DNA from: Minisyncoccota bacterium
Lineage (GTDB): Bacteria; Patescibacteriota; Minisyncoccia; Phycocordibacterales; GCA-2747955
Reading direction: 5' to 3'
DNA: 32,697 bases
Assembly (NCBI GenBank): GCA_020629435.1
Contig: JAHDDI010000003.1
Span: forward strand, 24,075 to 56,771
A program made the translations under genes and the position numbers. The notes under the pieces were generated by a model that made no database searches, had not been told where the DNA came from, and worked only from the letters and a program-made list of their open reading frames with translations. Positions 1 to 7,575 of the stretch are shown here, piece after piece (position 1 is the first letter of the stretch; every line of letters starts with the position of its first letter).

Positions 1-125
1 AATTGTTCGCTATCTCTATTTAATCCATGACGAATTATTTGTGCATGATTACACAGATATTGTAGCCGTCTTACTTCGTCCAATATTTGTTCATTGGTTG
101 CTTGTAGTAGTTCTTGTCTGTTCAT
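1..125 (-). CDS. HD-domain hydrolase paralogue, N-terminal fragment (runs off left edge)
   Basis: The first 41 codons of a gene that continues beyond base 1. It opens with ATG at 125 and reads MNRQELLQATNEQILDEV, then a segment containing RRLQYL and GLNRDSE. The NEQIL...Q/RLxYL...RD pattern matches the N-terminus of the HD protein at 1093-1689 (LTNEQILAQVQRIKYL...TERD), so this is probably a third member of the same local family. The HD metal-binding residues lie outside the window. Its start is 4 bases from the stop of the next HD gene, so the two are probably cotranscribed. Confidence 0.6.
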   Translation of the reverse strand, partial: MNRQELLQATNEQILDEVRRLQYLCNHAQIIRHGLNRDSEQ

Positions 126-129
126 AATT

Positions 130-735
130 CTATTGAAAATAAAATGCACCTGTTGCATCCAATTGCTCGGTTATTTCTTTAACATATTCAAAGGCAATGG
201 GGTGCGTTTTTGCTATAAACAAACGTTTGTTAATAAACATGTCCTTAGTTACCCGTTGCTTTGCGTAACGCATTTTTGCAACGGCTGGGTTAGACAACAA
301 TTCAAATGCACCTTCTGTTTTGTCCAACATTTTCATAAAATCAACTTCAGGACCATTTTGTGTTTCATATTCTACCGCAGACTTGTAAATTTCTTGAGAA
401 AGTGACATCGGTGTTTTAGTTCTTGCCGAATCTAATGCTTCAAGCTCGAGATTTGTGTCTGACTGAGTTTTTTGAAATGTGGGAATATCACCTGTCTCTA
501 TTTCGCCGGTATCGTGCCACAGAATCATGTCATAGATTTTCTGTTTATCTAGTCTATTTTCTGGGTCTAGAATAGGAAGAAAATATTTCGCAAGAACCAT
601 CAGTCCATAGACATGTTCCGCTACGGACTCAGTTGGGTCATTAGTATCACGTTGAAACCCCCACCGTGTCACATGTTTCAGACGCATCAGATACAAAATT
701 TGTTCTATCTCTTTTTGTATTTTTTCTTGATTCAT
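130..735 (-). CDS. HD-domain nucleotide phosphohydrolase (YfbR/HDDC2-like)
   Basis: A 201-residue cytosolic protein with the metal-dependent phosphohydrolase pattern: H41 in AEHVYG, H74-D75 in WHDTGEIETGD, and D138 in MLDKTE. The H...HD...D spacing and the HDxxEIExGDI signature fit the YfbR/HDDC2 group, whose characterised members dephosphorylate deoxynucleoside 5'-monophosphates. The substrate here is not known. It is first in its transcription unit, with an extended -10 box ending 6 bases before the ATG, and is followed by the truncated paralogue at 1-125. The paralogue at 1093-1689 shares the same catalytic positions. A role in nucleotide salvage or pool cleaning is inferred from family and neighbours. 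Confidence 0.8.
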   Translation of the reverse strand: MNQEKIQKEIEQILYLMRLKHVTRWGFQRDTNDPTESVAEHVYGLMVLAKYFLPILDPENRLDKQKIYDMILWHDTGEIETGDIPTFQKTQSDTNLELEALDSARTKTPMSLSQEIYKSAVEYETQNGPEVDFMKMLDKTEGAFELLSNPAVAKMRYAKQRVTKDMFINKRLFIAKTHPIAFEYVKEITEQLDATGAFYFQ

Positions 736-741
736 ACATTT

Positions 742-750
742 AGTATAACA
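742..750 (-). promoter_or_regulatory. Extended -10 promoter of HD gene 130-735
   Basis: The minus strand reads TGTTATACT. The -10 hexamer ends 6 bases before the ATG at 735, which places the transcription start at or next to the A of the start codon (leaderless mRNA). I see no good -35 element. Confidence 0.55.
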
Positions 751-755
751 CCCAG

Positions 756-1100
756 CTAGTCAAAGGTGTGCAGGATATCAAAAAAATTTATTATTTTTCC
801 TTTTTCATTTACACTGATTCCTTCTTTTTTGTATAATTTCATTCGTGCATCGTGGTGATCTGAATTAATCCAAACAATACCATTTGCATAGACAATACGA
901 TGCCACGGTATATTTTTGACACCCCTATTCGCTGCGCGACCTAAAATACCAGAGACACTACGTGCAGCCTGACCTCCTCCACCTGCGGCACGCGCTATGT
1001 GCCCATAGGTAGTTACTCGACCCGCAGGTACAGACAATGCTGCCTCTACAACACGGTCAGAAAATGTTGGGCCTTCTTTTTTGGTTACTATTTTATTCAT
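756..1100 (-). CDS. Alkyltransferase-like protein (ATL, MGMT-fold without the acceptor cysteine)
   Basis: A 114-residue protein with the DNA-binding fold of O6-methylguanine-DNA methyltransferase: PAGRVTTYGHIA (residues 25-36), the recognition-helix segment AARSVSG, and IPWHRIV (64-70). In true MGMTs the last motif is PCHRV and the cysteine accepts the alkyl group; here it is tryptophan. ATL proteins with PWHR bind O6-alkylguanine without repairing it and hand it to nucleotide excision repair, so this should be a lesion sensor, not a methyltransferase. The start overlaps the end of the upstream HD gene by 8 bases, so the pair is translationally coupled. The last 25 or so residues are not typical of the family. 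Confidence 0.85.
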   Translation of the reverse strand: MNKIVTKKEGPTFSDRVVEAALSVPAGRVTTYGHIARAAGGGGQAARSVSGILGRAANRGVKNIPWHRIVYANGIVWINSDHHDARMKLYKKEGISVNEKGKIINFFDILHTFD

Positions 1101-1689
1101 AAAAATACCCTTGCCGTTTCATTTCGTTACCAATAACATCTGCAAAACGTTCTAGTACCGGAAACCCTGCAATATAATCTTTCTTTCCACGCATAGCCTG
1201 CTCAAATGTTGTTTTGTTGCGTAGCATGATTTCTTTACCATATTTATCAAACACTTCGAACAGTGGTTCAATTTTATCGATGGCTTTTGTAAACTGTGCT
1301 TCACGACTTTCTTGGGCTTCGTATTCAGCAACCAGAGCACGCACATCCAGTGCCATGTCTTGGGGGAGTTTATTTAAAGTAATTTCCATGTCTTTTTTCC
1401 CACGCGCACGGTCTGCGTCTGTTTTTTTGTAACTAATGATGTCGCCTGATTCAATCTCGTCTAAGTCATGCACAAACAACAAGTCCAGGACTTTTTGCCT
1501 ATCAATTGATTCGTCGATTAGTGGGAAAAAATAGTTAACTAACACGGTCATGCCATATAAATGTTCTGCGTTTGATTCTGCTCGCTTCCATGGGTCACGT
1601 TCTGTACCGTAACGAAACACCCCCTTCATTTTATATAGGTATTTGATACGCTGCACTTGAGCCAATATTTGTTCATTAGTCAAATCCAT
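1093..1689 (-). CDS. HD-domain nucleotide phosphohydrolase (YfbR/HDDC2-like), second copy
   Basis: A 198-residue paralogue of the 130-735 protein. Predicted metal ligands are H43 (AEHLYG), H74-D75 (VHDLDEIESGD) and D138 (AIDKIE), at nearly the same positions as in the paralogue, while the intervening sequence has diverged well beyond a recent duplication. It is first in a two-gene unit with the overlapping ATL gene. The coupling of a nucleotide hydrolase to an alkyl-lesion sensor suggests removal of damaged or surplus nucleotides, but this is inference; the fold alone does not give the substrate. Confidence 0.8.
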   Translation of the reverse strand: MDLTNEQILAQVQRIKYLYKMKGVFRYGTERDPWKRAESNAEHLYGMTVLVNYFFPLIDESIDRQKVLDLLFVHDLDEIESGDIISYKKTDADRARGKKDMEITLNKLPQDMALDVRALVAEYEAQESREAQFTKAIDKIEPLFEVFDKYGKEIMLRNKTTFEQAMRGKKDYIAGFPVLERFADVIGNEMKRQGYFYE

Positions 1690-1697
1690 ATATTAAT

Positions 1698-1706
1698 ATT
1701 ATAGCA
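1698..1706 (-). promoter_or_regulatory. Extended -10 promoter of HD-ATL unit
   Basis: The minus strand reads TGCTATAAT, a perfect extended -10, ending 8 bases before the ATG at 1689. The transcript would have at most one or two leader bases. Confidence 0.6.
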
Positions 1707-1740
1707 AATAGAAAAAATTAATGGTTATATCTATCTAGTT

Positions 1741-1749
1741 TGTTAAACT
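1741..1749 (+). promoter_or_regulatory. Extended -10-like box before the gene at 1756
   Basis: TGTTAAACT ends 6 bases before the ATG at 1756, the same geometry as the other leaderless candidates here. The hexamer is weaker (TAAACT). Confidence 0.4.
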
Positions 1750-1755
1750 AACGAA

Positions 1756-2193
1756 ATGAAACGTCTCAACTTTTTTGCCCTTATGATTTGTTTTCTTTCT
1801 CTCTCTCAAGTTATTGGTTTTTTTACAAACAACTATAATTTATTTTGGCTTGGAAAGGCATCCGCCTTTTCTCCTTTACCAATACCCTTTCGGGAATATC
1901 ATGGATATTATGAAAATTTTACTGTTCGTGAAACCATTACCTTGGTAGATAAAAATGGGAACTCAACTGTTTTGGATAAAAAAAATATACACGAGATGAC
2001 TGACGGTCCTCATCGTCGCAAAGTACTTTATTATTCAGGATTAGGGCATGGGCCCATTGTTGGTCCTGCTTTATATACACCGATAATTCAATATATTTTC
2101 TGTGATCGCCATGACTACCGCTCTGTTCACATTACTTATCAAAATAAAAAAACAAATAAATTCTATGAACCGATTGATTACACTTGCATCTAG
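1756..2193 (+). CDS. Small secreted or membrane-anchored protein of unknown function
   Basis: 145 residues that I cannot assign to a family. Residues 5-22 are hydrophobic (FFALMICFLSLSQVIGFF) and look like an uncleaved signal-anchor or signal peptide. The rest is a soluble domain rich in aromatic residues and histidine, with only two cysteines (in IFCDRH and at the C-terminus, DYTCI). The 3' end overlaps the start of the HTTM gene by 29 bases in another frame, so the two are coupled and may work together. In some HTTM operons a short partner protein of this kind is co-encoded; that comparison is inference. It points away from the HD cluster. Confidence 0.65.
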   Translation: MKRLNFFALMICFLSLSQVIGFFTNNYNLFWLGKASAFSPLPIPFREYHGYYENFTVRETITLVDKNGNSTVLDKKNIHEMTDGPHRRKVLYYSGLGHGPIVGPALYTPIIQYIFCDRHDYRSVHITYQNKKTNKFYEPIDYTCI

Positions 2194-3031
2194 TTACTTA
2201 GCAAAAACCCATAGTTATTCTCCATATCAATTTGCGTCATGGAGAATATTATTTGGACTGTTTCTTTTTGTATACAACATAACAGCGCTACCGTATGTGG
2301 TCGAACTATACAGCGGTGCTGGAGTGTTTGGTAATACAATCACCATCACTCTATTCCCTAATATTCTTATTTTTAATGACAGTGCGTCATTTGTTTATGG
2401 CTTAGGTGTTTTATCTGTATTACTTTCAGGCTGTATCGTACTTGGGTGGAATAGGCCGCTTGCAGCGGGAATTTTGTGGTACATTCATGCGTGTTTTTTT
2501 GGGTACAATTTTCTAACCGAGGATCCAACGTTAGCCTTTATTGGTCTCTTGTTATTAATGCTTGTTGTTATCCCCACAGGAGAGCCATTGAGTTTCAGTA
2601 GGCGAAACAGTTCTTGGCAGATGCCATTTTTTGTGTTTTGGGGGATGTTGTTCCTTGTTGGCTTAGGGTACACAGTCAGTGGTATTGATAAATTTTCAGG
2701 AACTAGCTGGCTAGATGGTTCGGCAATGTACTATATGTACGACATGACAATTGCATATGACAACTGGCTGGTATCTTTATTGAGACAACAGCCAGACTGG
2801 ATGACTGCACTGCAAACATGGTTTGCTGCTGGATGTATGACAGTTGCCCTACCTGCGCTGCTCTGGAATAAAACAAGACTATTAATGTGGATATTTTTGA
2901 CCGGGATGTTCATCTTTATGACCCTTACACATAATCTTTTACAGGTCACACTTGGTATGCTCTTGGTCCACCTTTTTATATTTGACCCACAATGGATACC
3001 TCAAAAAATTCGCAATAGATTTAAATTCTAA
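2165..3031 (+). CDS. HTTM-domain multi-pass membrane protein (vitamin K gamma-carboxylase-like)
   Basis: A 288-residue integral membrane protein with about seven hydrophobic helices. The opening SPYQFASWRILFGLFLFVYN, the segment with LYSGAGVFG, and a later GIDKFSGTSWLDGSAM resemble the HTTM family related to vitamin K-dependent gamma-carboxylase, whose bacterial members have no settled function; a DoxX/SURF4-type protein is the alternative. I chose ATG 2165 because the first helix follows about 20 residues later; an upstream in-frame ATG at 2102 would add 21 residues inside the previous gene. The stop codon overlaps the stop of convergent murC by 3 bases, leaving no room for a terminator between them. 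Confidence 0.7.
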   Translation: MNRLITLASSYLAKTHSYSPYQFASWRILFGLFLFVYNITALPYVVELYSGAGVFGNTITITLFPNILIFNDSASFVYGLGVLSVLLSGCIVLGWNRPLAAGILWYIHACFFGYNFLTEDPTLAFIGLLLLMLVVIPTGEPLSFSRRNSSWQMPFFVFWGMLFLVGLGYTVSGIDKFSGTSWLDGSAMYYMYDMTIAYDNWLVSLLRQQPDWMTALQTWFAAGCMTVALPALLWNKTRLLMWIFLTGMFIFMTLTHNLLQVTLGMLLVHLFIFDPQWIPQKIRNRFKF

Positions 3032-4329
3032 GCTACTAACAATTTACCAACTTGGTCTGCCATTCCTGCCCCTGCGCAAATAATTATGTGGTCATTGTTG
3101 TAATTCGCATCTTCAATTACCTCTACAGCATTCTCTACTGAATCAACACACGTGATATCCATACCGTTTACTTTTTCTGTAACTTGGCTAACAACATCCT
3201 GAGAACGAATTGAGAAATCTTTGGGTTTTTCTCGTGCACCATAAATTGGCATCAAACGCACAACGTCTGGTCGAGACAATTGCTGTACCCATCCATCTAA
3301 AAAGTTTTCTGTTCGAGAATACTCGTGCAGTTGATACACCAATACTATTTTTTTGTCTCCATAGTGTTCCCGAACTCCGGTGATTAACACATCTAAGGCT
3401 TCTACGTTGTGTGCGTAATCATCATATACAGGTGCGCCATCAGTTGTCATGCCCAACAACTGAAATCGCCTATCTGCGGTTTCAAATTTTGTCTCAATTG
3501 TTTTTTGTACAATCGATGTCTCTAAGTTTAATTGGAGACAAGTCGTCAGCGCTGCTGCTGCATTGTGAACATTATATTGGCCTGGTATTGGCAAGTCCCA
3601 GCTGTGCTGAGCATACTGAGTATAATCAATGACTGTTATTCCTCGTTGTTCGGCATTCTGTGCAATTATATAGATATGCTGGGCATTTGGATCAGTGACC
3701 AGGACGCCATCTTTTGGTAGTCGATCGACAAATTTCTGAAACACACCTACATAGTTTTCTACTGTTCCAAAATAGTCTAAATGGTCTGGGGTAATATTGG
3801 TCATAACAACAATATCCGGATGAAGAGACATGAATGATTCTTTATATTCACATGCTTCAACCACAAACAAGTCACTGTCTCCTGCTTTAAAATTTGAACC
3901 AAAACGCGGCATTTGTCCACCGACAATAACTGTAGGGTCTAAACCTAGTTCGTCTAATACCGTTGCCACCATAGTAGTGGTGGTCGTCTTACCATTTGTT
4001 CCTGCAATTGCGATTGTCTTTTTATTGACAGATATCACTCCTAGATATTCAGGGTAGGTATATTGAGATATTTCACGTTCAACTGCAACAATTCGTTCCG
4101 GGTTATCGGGCGAAACCGCAGGAGAGTACACAACCAAATCACAGTGTTCAGGTACATTATCTGCTGTATGCTCTGTGTAAATCGTCGCTCCGATGTCCGT
4201 GCGTAATTTCTGACAAACATCATTGTCAGAATTATCTGCGCCAAATATCAAGTAGCCGTTTTGGTGTAAATATCGAGCCAATCCAGACAGTCCCGCACCT
4301 CCTATCCCTATTAAATATGCTGTTTTCAT
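3028..4329 (-). CDS. murC: UDP-N-acetylmuramate--L-alanine ligase
   Basis: A 433-residue cytosolic ATP-dependent ligase that adds L-alanine to UDP-MurNAc, the first peptide-stem step of peptidoglycan synthesis. The N-terminal Rossmann segment has IGIGGAGLSGLA (residues 7-18). The ATP-binding loop is GTNGKTTTT (110-118). The metal/carbamate region has EACEYKESF (158-166), and TNITPDHLDYF follows at 177-187. The C-terminal domain carries VYDDYAHN; most MurC proteins have DDYxHHP, so the second histidine is asparagine here. The EACEY form is the one seen in Firmicutes-type MurC. It lies 5 bases after murD without a visible ribosome binding site. Confidence 0.93.
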   Translation of the reverse strand: MKTAYLIGIGGAGLSGLARYLHQNGYLIFGADNSDNDVCQKLRTDIGATIYTEHTADNVPEHCDLVVYSPAVSPDNPERIVAVEREISQYTYPEYLGVISVNKKTIAIAGTNGKTTTTTMVATVLDELGLDPTVIVGGQMPRFGSNFKAGDSDLFVVEACEYKESFMSLHPDIVVMTNITPDHLDYFGTVENYVGVFQKFVDRLPKDGVLVTDPNAQHIYIIAQNAEQRGITVIDYTQYAQHSWDLPIPGQYNVHNAAAALTTCLQLNLETSIVQKTIETKFETADRRFQLLGMTTDGAPVYDDYAHNVEALDVLITGVREHYGDKKIVLVYQLHEYSRTENFLDGWVQQLSRPDVVRLMPIYGAREKPKDFSIRSQDVVSQVTEKVNGMDITCVDSVENAVEVIEDANYNNDHIIICAGAGMADQVGKLLVA

Positions 4330-4334
4330 AAATA

Positions 4335-5711
4335 TTATTTGTTACGTGTAAATTTCTTTACTGCCTTCAGAAATTGGTCATTACGGTCATATTCATTAGT
4401 AAACATGCCAAATGACGCTGCTGCAGGTGAAAGCACCACCACGTCCGTTTTTTTCGCCGTACGGGCAATATATGAAAATGCTGCATCCATCGAATCAACA
4501 CGAACATAGTCAGAGAAATTTTTTGGGAAATATTCAACCATGTCGTTTGTTCCTTCTCCCCTAAAAAACAATGCATGATCAATTAGTCGCGTTGCCCGAG
4601 AGCCCAATAATGAATAGTCGGTGTCTTTTCGCGCACCACCGGCAAGCCAAATTATTTCTTGGTCTGGGTGTTTGTCACGAATTGATTGCAGGGACAGGAT
4701 TGTGGACTCTGGAGTTGTTGAATTGTTGTCGTTATAGAAATGCACGCCGTCTATTTGTTCTAAATATTGCATGCGTCCCTCAACTGGTTTAAATGACTGA
4801 AGTGCTTTTTTAATTACAGACTCTTTTAGTTCTAGTTTGACACCTACTTGAAACACCAAGACGAGGTTCTGTTTCATGTGGTCCCCCAGTACATGGTATT
4901 TCCAGTCCGGTAATTTAGACAGGTTAATACTCCGTACTTTTTCTACATCACTTGGTCGACCGTATTCTTTTATTGCTTGTTTTGCTTGTGGTGACACATA
5001 ACATGCGGGCTCTTTTTGATATCTAAAGATATTTGCTTTGTCTTTAAAATAAGCCTTCATACTTCCCTTGTAGTAGTTCATATGGTCTGGAAAGAAATTT
5101 GTAAACACGGCAATGTCTGGTGATATACGTGCGTAACCAAACCCCTGCAACTGCCACGAGTCAAGCTCTAGCAGCAATACATCTTCGGACTTAATTTTTT
5201 TCACTAGTGGTAATGTTGCCACACCACGAATGTTGCCACCCAAATGATATGACTTACCTGCTGTATACAATAACGTCTTTATCATCTCCGTTACGGTTGA
5301 TTTACCTTTTGACCCAGTCACACCGATTGTACGCACATTCAATTCTTGCTTCCTGAGCATATCAACTAATAGTGCTGCTGACATATATACAGGAACATTG
5401 TTTTCTTTTGCTGTTTTTAGATATTCATTTTTCAGTGGCACACTTGAGGCGTGCAGGACCATATCAATATTTTTAAAATCTTTCTTTCTGTGTTTTCCGA
5501 GCACCCACTGTATTTGTGCTTCGTATTTTTTGAACCGAATAACAGACGATGCTAATTCTTCTTCTGATTTTAAATCAGTAATAATTAACTCTGCTCCACA
5601 CTCTAGCAGGAACAATGCGTCCGCTATTCCTCGACCTAATATCCCTAGTCCCATTACAGTTATTTTTTTACCTTCAAAATAGTCTTTGTACCAAATATTT
5701 TTCGTGCTCAT
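4335..5711 (-). CDS. murD: UDP-N-acetylmuramoylalanine--D-glutamate ligase
   Basis: A 458-residue Mur ligase that adds D-glutamate to UDP-MurNAc-L-Ala. Visible blocks are the N-terminal nucleotide fold GLGILGRGIA (21-30), the ATP loop VTGSKGKSTVTEM (131-143), LELDSWQLQGF (181-191, equivalent to the ELSSFQL block of MurD), TNFFPDHMNYY (204-214), VEGRMQYLE with YNDNNSTTP (the EHR and NDSKATNP blocks), and SPAAASFGMF near the C-terminus. The divergence at the EHR and NDSKATNP blocks is moderate but the key N and D are kept. It leads the murD-murC unit and has a promoter consistent with a leaderless mRNA. Confidence 0.93.
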   Translation of the reverse strand: MSTKNIWYKDYFEGKKITVMGLGILGRGIADALFLLECGAELIITDLKSEEELASSVIRFKKYEAQIQWVLGKHRKKDFKNIDMVLHASSVPLKNEYLKTAKENNVPVYMSAALLVDMLRKQELNVRTIGVTGSKGKSTVTEMIKTLLYTAGKSYHLGGNIRGVATLPLVKKIKSEDVLLLELDSWQLQGFGYARISPDIAVFTNFFPDHMNYYKGSMKAYFKDKANIFRYQKEPACYVSPQAKQAIKEYGRPSDVEKVRSINLSKLPDWKYHVLGDHMKQNLVLVFQVGVKLELKESVIKKALQSFKPVEGRMQYLEQIDGVHFYNDNNSTTPESTILSLQSIRDKHPDQEIIWLAGGARKDTDYSLLGSRATRLIDHALFFRGEGTNDMVEYFPKNFSDYVRVDSMDAAFSYIARTAKKTDVVVLSPAAASFGMFTNEYDRNDQFLKAVKKFTRNK

Positions 5712-5718
5712 GATTATT

Positions 5719-5727
5719 ATTGTATCA
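5719..5727 (-). promoter_or_regulatory. Extended -10 promoter of murD-murC
   Basis: The minus strand reads TGATACAAT; the hexamer ends 7 bases before the ATG at 5711, so the mRNA should be leaderless. Confidence 0.55.
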
Positions 5728-5770
5728 ATCTTTAGCTGTTTTCGTTGGTGATATTATGTTTAAAAAAGTA

Positions 5771-5798
5771 TTGATTGCTGTCTATAATTTGTTACAAT
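5771..5798 (+). promoter_or_regulatory. Promoter of tRNA-Ile
   Basis: TTGATT at 5771-5776, a 16-base spacer, then TACAAT at 5793-5798 preceded by TGT (extended -10). The predicted start is about 50 bases upstream of the tRNA. A short hairpin (CGAGA/TCTCG, 5823-5836) lies in the leader. Confidence 0.55.
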
Positions 5799-5857
5799 TG
5801 CCGACATTGCAGATATGTAATGCGAGAGGTATCTCGTTAAACATACATAATGGATAT

Positions 5858-5931
5858 GCGAGTGTAGCTCAGTTGGTTAGAGCGCATCACTGATAATGAT
5901 GAGGTCCCAGGTTCGAATCCTGGCATTCGCA
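5858..5931 (+). tRNA. tRNA-Ile (anticodon GAT)
   Basis: A 74-base cloverleaf. The acceptor GCGAGTG pairs with CATTCGC (one G-T wobble), the D arm is GCTC/GAGC, the anticodon stem CATCA/TGATG encloses CTGATAA with GAT at 5892-5894, and the T arm CCAGG/CCTGG encloses TTCGAAT. The discriminator is A5931 and the 3' CCA is not encoded, so a CCA-adding enzyme is needed. A strong hairpin follows directly. Confidence 0.96.
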
Positions 5932-5974
5932 CAGACAAAACAAAACACCCCTTGAGGGTGTTTTGTTTTGTCTG
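5932..5974 (+). terminator. Terminator after tRNA-Ile
   Basis: A perfect 19-base-pair stem (5932-5950 with 5956-5974) around the loop CTTGA, with A-rich and T-rich arms. It begins one base after the tRNA, so the tRNA 3' end must be cut out of or next to the hairpin. It is followed by the palindrome CTGCATATGCAG (5972-5983). Confidence 0.75.
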
Positions 5975-6023
5975 CATATGCAGGATGAGAAGTTCATGCC
6001 CGCGGAGCGTAGCGTAACGGGTA

Positions 6024-6039
6024 AATCCTGGCATTCGCA
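6024..6039 (+). repeat. Direct copy of the tRNA-Ile 3' end (att-like scar)
   Basis: AATCCTGGCATTCGCA repeats exactly the last 16 bases of the tRNA (5916-5931), 108 bases downstream. A copy of a tRNA 3' end is what integration of a mobile element at the tRNA would leave. Only about 90 bases lie between the copies and no integrase is nearby, so any element has gone. Confidence 0.5.
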
Positions 6040-6124
6040 AAATAAATTCTGATACGATATCGACGCAATGGATCTAGGAATCTAAAATAAAGTCATGATA
6101 AACAACTACTTATTAAGTACCAAT

Positions 6125-6153
6125 AACAAAAAAGCCCTTTGGGCTTTTTTGTT
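6125..6153. terminator. Symmetric terminator hairpin
   Basis: AACAAAAAAGCCC (6125-6137), loop TTT, then GGGCTTTTTTGTT (6141-6153). It ends in T's on both strands, so it can act in both directions: after the tRNA on the plus strand or after the rpsI operon on the minus strand. The rest of 5984-6272 contains no open reading frame I would accept; it holds only the 16-base tRNA copy and a weak CCCG/CGGG hairpin near 5998-6021. Confidence 0.7.
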
Positions 6154-6272
6154 CGCACCTCCCCTATCTGTACGTCACCTTGGAACACTCGACTATCTAC
6201 TTCTTCCAAACTCGCCGGATGGTGCACGAGCATGCCCTTTGAAAATAACTAAACAGAAATAGAAAATATTAA

Positions 6273-6290
6273 AATCCGCATATGCGGATT
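6273..6290 (-). terminator. Palindrome just after rpsI (possible operon end)
   Basis: AATCCGCATATGCGGATT is a perfect 18-base palindrome 10 bases beyond the rpsI stop. It has no long T run, so it may be an mRNA 3'-end stabiliser rather than an efficient terminator. Confidence 0.4.
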
Positions 6291-6300
6291 GTAATATTTA

Positions 6301-6783
6301 TTATCGTTTTACCCATGTAGGTGCCTTTCGAGCCTTTCGTAGACCAAACTTCTTTCGTTCTACTGAACGCGGATCACGTTTCAGGAATCCAGCGTGTTTC
6401 ATAGTTCCACGTAACTCTTCGTTGATTTCAACAAGTGCACGAGCAACCCCCAATCGAACTGCCTCTGCTTGTGCGTTTTGACCACTTCCTTTTGCCAACA
6501 CAGTCACTTGATATGTTTGCCCTACCTCAGGTGTAACCAATGATGCCATAGCAATACCGGTCAAACGTTCAGTTTTAAAATATTCTTTTACATCAATCCC
6601 GTTGACTGTCATAGAATTTGACTTAGCTTCATACAGACGCACTCGTACTGTTGCTGTCTTTCGACGTCCAACTGTTTCAGTATATTTACCTTTTGGTGCC
6701 TGCCCTCGCATTATTTCTGCAATTTTTCGCAGTACTGTCTTTTTGTTACGTTTTGTAACATTTCGATTTTTTACGTCAGCCAT
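6301..6783 (-). CDS. rpsI: 30S ribosomal protein S9
   Basis: 160 residues. The S9 core is clear: GRRKTATVRVRL, the VNG...YF segment, AQAEAVRLGVARAL, and the C-terminus with RDPRSVERKKFGLRKARKAP ending in KR; the tail normally reaches the P-site tRNA. Most bacterial S9 proteins are about 130 residues; the extra 30 or so are a basic N-terminal extension before KGKYTETVGRRK. It follows rplM by one base, so the two are coupled in the usual rplM-rpsI pair. Confidence 0.96.
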   Translation of the reverse strand: MADVKNRNVTKRNKKTVLRKIAEIMRGQAPKGKYTETVGRRKTATVRVRLYEAKSNSMTVNGIDVKEYFKTERLTGIAMASLVTPEVGQTYQVTVLAKGSGQNAQAEAVRLGVARALVEINEELRGTMKHAGFLKRDPRSVERKKFGLRKARKAPTWVKR

Positions 6784-6784
6784 A

Positions 6785-7150
6785 TTATTCGTTGATTGTT
6801 AAATTTTTAAGCATCACAGGTCGCAATTTATTTGCTGGTAACATACCGGCAATTGCATTAGTCAATATTGCAGTGTAACCTTTTTTATCAATTACCTCTT
6901 CCATTCGCTGTGTTTTTAGTCCACCAGGATAACCAGAGTATCGATTGTATGTTTTTTGTTCTCGCTTTTTGTTTGTAATGTCTAACAGAGATGCGTTAGT
7001 AACAGTAACTGACACAGAAGGAACCACGTTCCGCTGGAAGTCAGGTAACTGTTTACCCATAAGCAAAACCGCGATTTCACTTGCCACTCGACCCAGTCGT
7101 TTTCCGGCTGCATCGATTGTGTATTCTTGTCTTGTGTTTGTGTCAGTCAT
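6785..7150 (-). CDS. rplM: 50S ribosomal protein L13
   Basis: 121 residues, about 20 shorter than typical L13. It keeps DAAGKRLGRVASEIAVLLMGK, the YNRYSGYPGGLK block and AIAGMLPANKL before a shortened C-terminus. It lies 36 bases after rplQ and one base before rpsI. No Shine-Dalgarno sequence is visible before the ATG. Confidence 0.95.
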   Translation of the reverse strand: MTDTNTRQEYTIDAAGKRLGRVASEIAVLLMGKQLPDFQRNVVPSVSVTVTNASLLDITNKKREQKTYNRYSGYPGGLKTQRMEEVIDKKGYTAILTNAIAGMLPANKLRPVMLKNLTINE

Positions 7151-7186
7151 GTTAATGTTTTTTATTTTGGGGATTATACCTTATTT

Positions 7187-7546
7187 CTATACAAATTCAA
7201 TAATTGCCATTTTTGCTCCATCGGAACCAATTCGCTGTCCAGATTTTACAATACGTAAATATCCACCTGGTCGTTCCTTGTATCGAACCGACAGGTCTTC
7301 AATAATTTTTTTTGTAGCCTTATCGCCACCAGAACCTAATTTTGAATGAATACCACGTCGAGTCGCCAATGTCCCATCCTTTCCTTTTGTGATTAATTTT
7401 TCAACATATGCACGAATTTCCTTTGCTTTCGCTTCAGTAGTTTCGATATGTTCACGGTCGATCAATGCAATTGCAAGAGATCGCAACAAAGCGCGTCGTG
7501 CATTACGTTCTCGTCCAAATTTTCTGTTTACATTATGATGTCGCAT
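7187..7546 (-). CDS. rplQ: 50S ribosomal protein L17
   Basis: 119 residues opening with MRHHNVNRKFGRERNARRALLRSL, the L17 signature (usual form MRHxxxxxxLxRxxxHRxAL), then IETTEAKAKEIRAYVEKLIT and the C-terminal RPGGYLRI...GDGA-like segment (here GSDGAKMAIIEFV). It sits in its normal place directly after rpoA, 29 bases downstream. Confidence 0.96.
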   Translation of the reverse strand: MRHHNVNRKFGRERNARRALLRSLAIALIDREHIETTEAKAKEIRAYVEKLITKGKDGTLATRRGIHSKLGSGGDKATKKIIEDLSVRYKERPGGYLRIVKSGQRIGSDGAKMAIIEFV

Positions 7547-7575
7547 AAGCCTTTAAATAATATTTATAATTTTCT

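Noticed and set aside
5837-6040. A 67-codon open frame on the minus strand across tRNA-Ile
   Set aside because: It is the antisense of the tRNA and its terminator; such frames give the familiar false 'MPGFEPGT' peptides.
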